DNA from: Fictibacillus sp. BK138
Lineage (GTDB): Bacteria > Bacillota > Bacilli > Bacillales > Fictibacillaceae
Direction of reading: 5' to 3'
Assembly (NCBI RefSeq): GCF_004216955.1
Contig: NZ_SGXL01000001.1
Span: 2,073,413-2,137,412 of the forward strand
Length of the DNA: 64,000 nucleotides
How positions within the stretch are numbered: the first letter of the stretch is position 1; each line of letters begins with the position of its first letter. Of the stretch, positions 63,567 through 64,000 are shown in pieces. Below the pieces are notes generated by a model. That model saw only the letters and a list, made by a program, of their open reading frames with translations, had not been told where the DNA came from and made no database searches. The translations under genes and the position numbers were made by a program.

Positions 63567-64000
63567 TTACGGTTTGCTTACTGATCTTTTACTAAGGAAG
63601 TCTGTTGTGTAGTTCCCTTTTCTAAATCCTTCTTCTTCTAAAAGCTGCTGAAAGAGGGGCAAGTTTGTTTTGAGCCCTTTAATCTGAATGCAATCAAAGA
63701 ATTGCTTTGCACTTTTTAGACATTCAGCACGATTGGAATCGCTTACAATAATTTTCGCGATCATCGGATCATAAAAAGGTGTAACCTGATTTCCACTTTC
63801 ATACCCTGCATCAATTCTCACGTTATCCATTTTAGGCCATACCAATTCTTCGATCTTTCCAGGCGCTGGGAAGAACGTAACTGGGTCCTCAGCATACAGT
63901 CTAAATTCCATCGCATGCCCTTTACTCACGATTTCATTTTGTGCAAGTGGCAAAGCTTCCCCTTGTGCGATCTGAATCTGCCATCTGACTAAATCCAGCC
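63567..64000 (-). CDS. Biotin carboxylase subunit of acyl-CoA carboxylase, C-terminal part
   Basis: Only the last 144 codons are in the window; the gene enters from the right edge. The fragment shows the C-terminal domain of AccC-type biotin carboxylases, including [29 protein letters not shown] and the [14 protein letters not shown] segment. With the next two genes it forms a complete three-subunit biotin-dependent carboxylase. It is probably not the fatty-acid AccC, because the partner is a PccB-type subunit. Confidence 0.92.
   Translation of the reverse strand, partial: LDLVRWQIQIAQGEALPLAQNEIVSKGHAMEFRLYAEDPVTFFPAPGKIEELVWPKMDNVRIDAGYESGNQVTPFYDPMIAKIIVSDSNRAECLKSAKQFFDCIQIKGLKTNLPLFQQLLEEEGFRKGNYTTDFLSKRSVSKP

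Overview
This is a chromosomal window from a low-GC, endospore-forming Firmicute of the family Bacillaceae. It carries sigE, sigG, spoIIGA, spoVD, spoVE, bshC, divIVA, sepF, a PyrR-regulated pyr operon and an ileS T-box, in an order close to Bacillus subtilis. A Fictibacillus-like genome would fit, but the sequence alone does not fix the genus. Nearly every gene is on the minus strand, so transcription runs from high to low coordinates. The only plus-strand gene is rqcH.

Layout in the direction of transcription: (1) 64000-61742, end of a biotin-dependent acyl-CoA carboxylase operon (biotin carboxylase, biotin carrier, carboxyltransferase). (2) 61494-58510, panE, a DUF3397-type membrane protein and bshC. 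(3) 58381-39193, the division and cell-wall (dcw) cluster: mraZ-rsmH-ftsL-pbpB-spoVD-murE-murF-mraY-murD-spoVE-murB-divIB-ylxW-ylxX-sbp-ftsA-ftsZ. murG is missing from its usual place between spoVE and murB. (4) 38561-31933, sporulation genes spoIIGA-sigE-sigG, then ylmC and the ylmD-ylmE-sepF-ylmG-ylmH-divIVA set. (5) 31378-27096, ileS under a T-box, then lspA-rluD. (6) 26701-14366, pyrR-pyrP-pyrB-pyrC-carA-carB-pyrK-pyrD-pyrF-pyrE with three PyrR attenuators and a SAM methyltransferase as the last cistron. (7) 14150-12441, rqcH on the plus strand, and 12343-9671, a calcium-type P-ATPase. (8) 9079-1, remA-gmk-rpoZ-coaBC-priA-def-fmt-rsmB-rlmN-prpC. The expected yloC is absent between the ATPase and remA.

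The genes are almost all conserved core functions, and I see no phage, transposase, CRISPR array, toxin-antitoxin pair, defence island or unknown multigene system. The unusual material is between the genes. A GC-rich element of about 130 bp with terminal inverted repeats occurs four times in one orientation, plus one shortened, reversed relative. Two copies lie inside leader transcripts, just past the pyr attenuator and just past the ileS T-box terminator. Two arrays of 20-21 bp direct repeats lie just beyond the terminators of the calcium ATPase gene and ftsZ. Two of the larger repeat-bearing gaps are exactly where yloC and murG would be expected.

Well-supported regulatory sites include the pyr and ileS promoters (both -35 boxes overlap the upstream stop codon), a spoIIG promoter with 22-bp spacing and a Spo0A box, a sigma-F type promoter before sigG, phased MraZ boxes before mraZ, and a TetR-type inverted repeat inside the acyl-CoA carboxylase operon.
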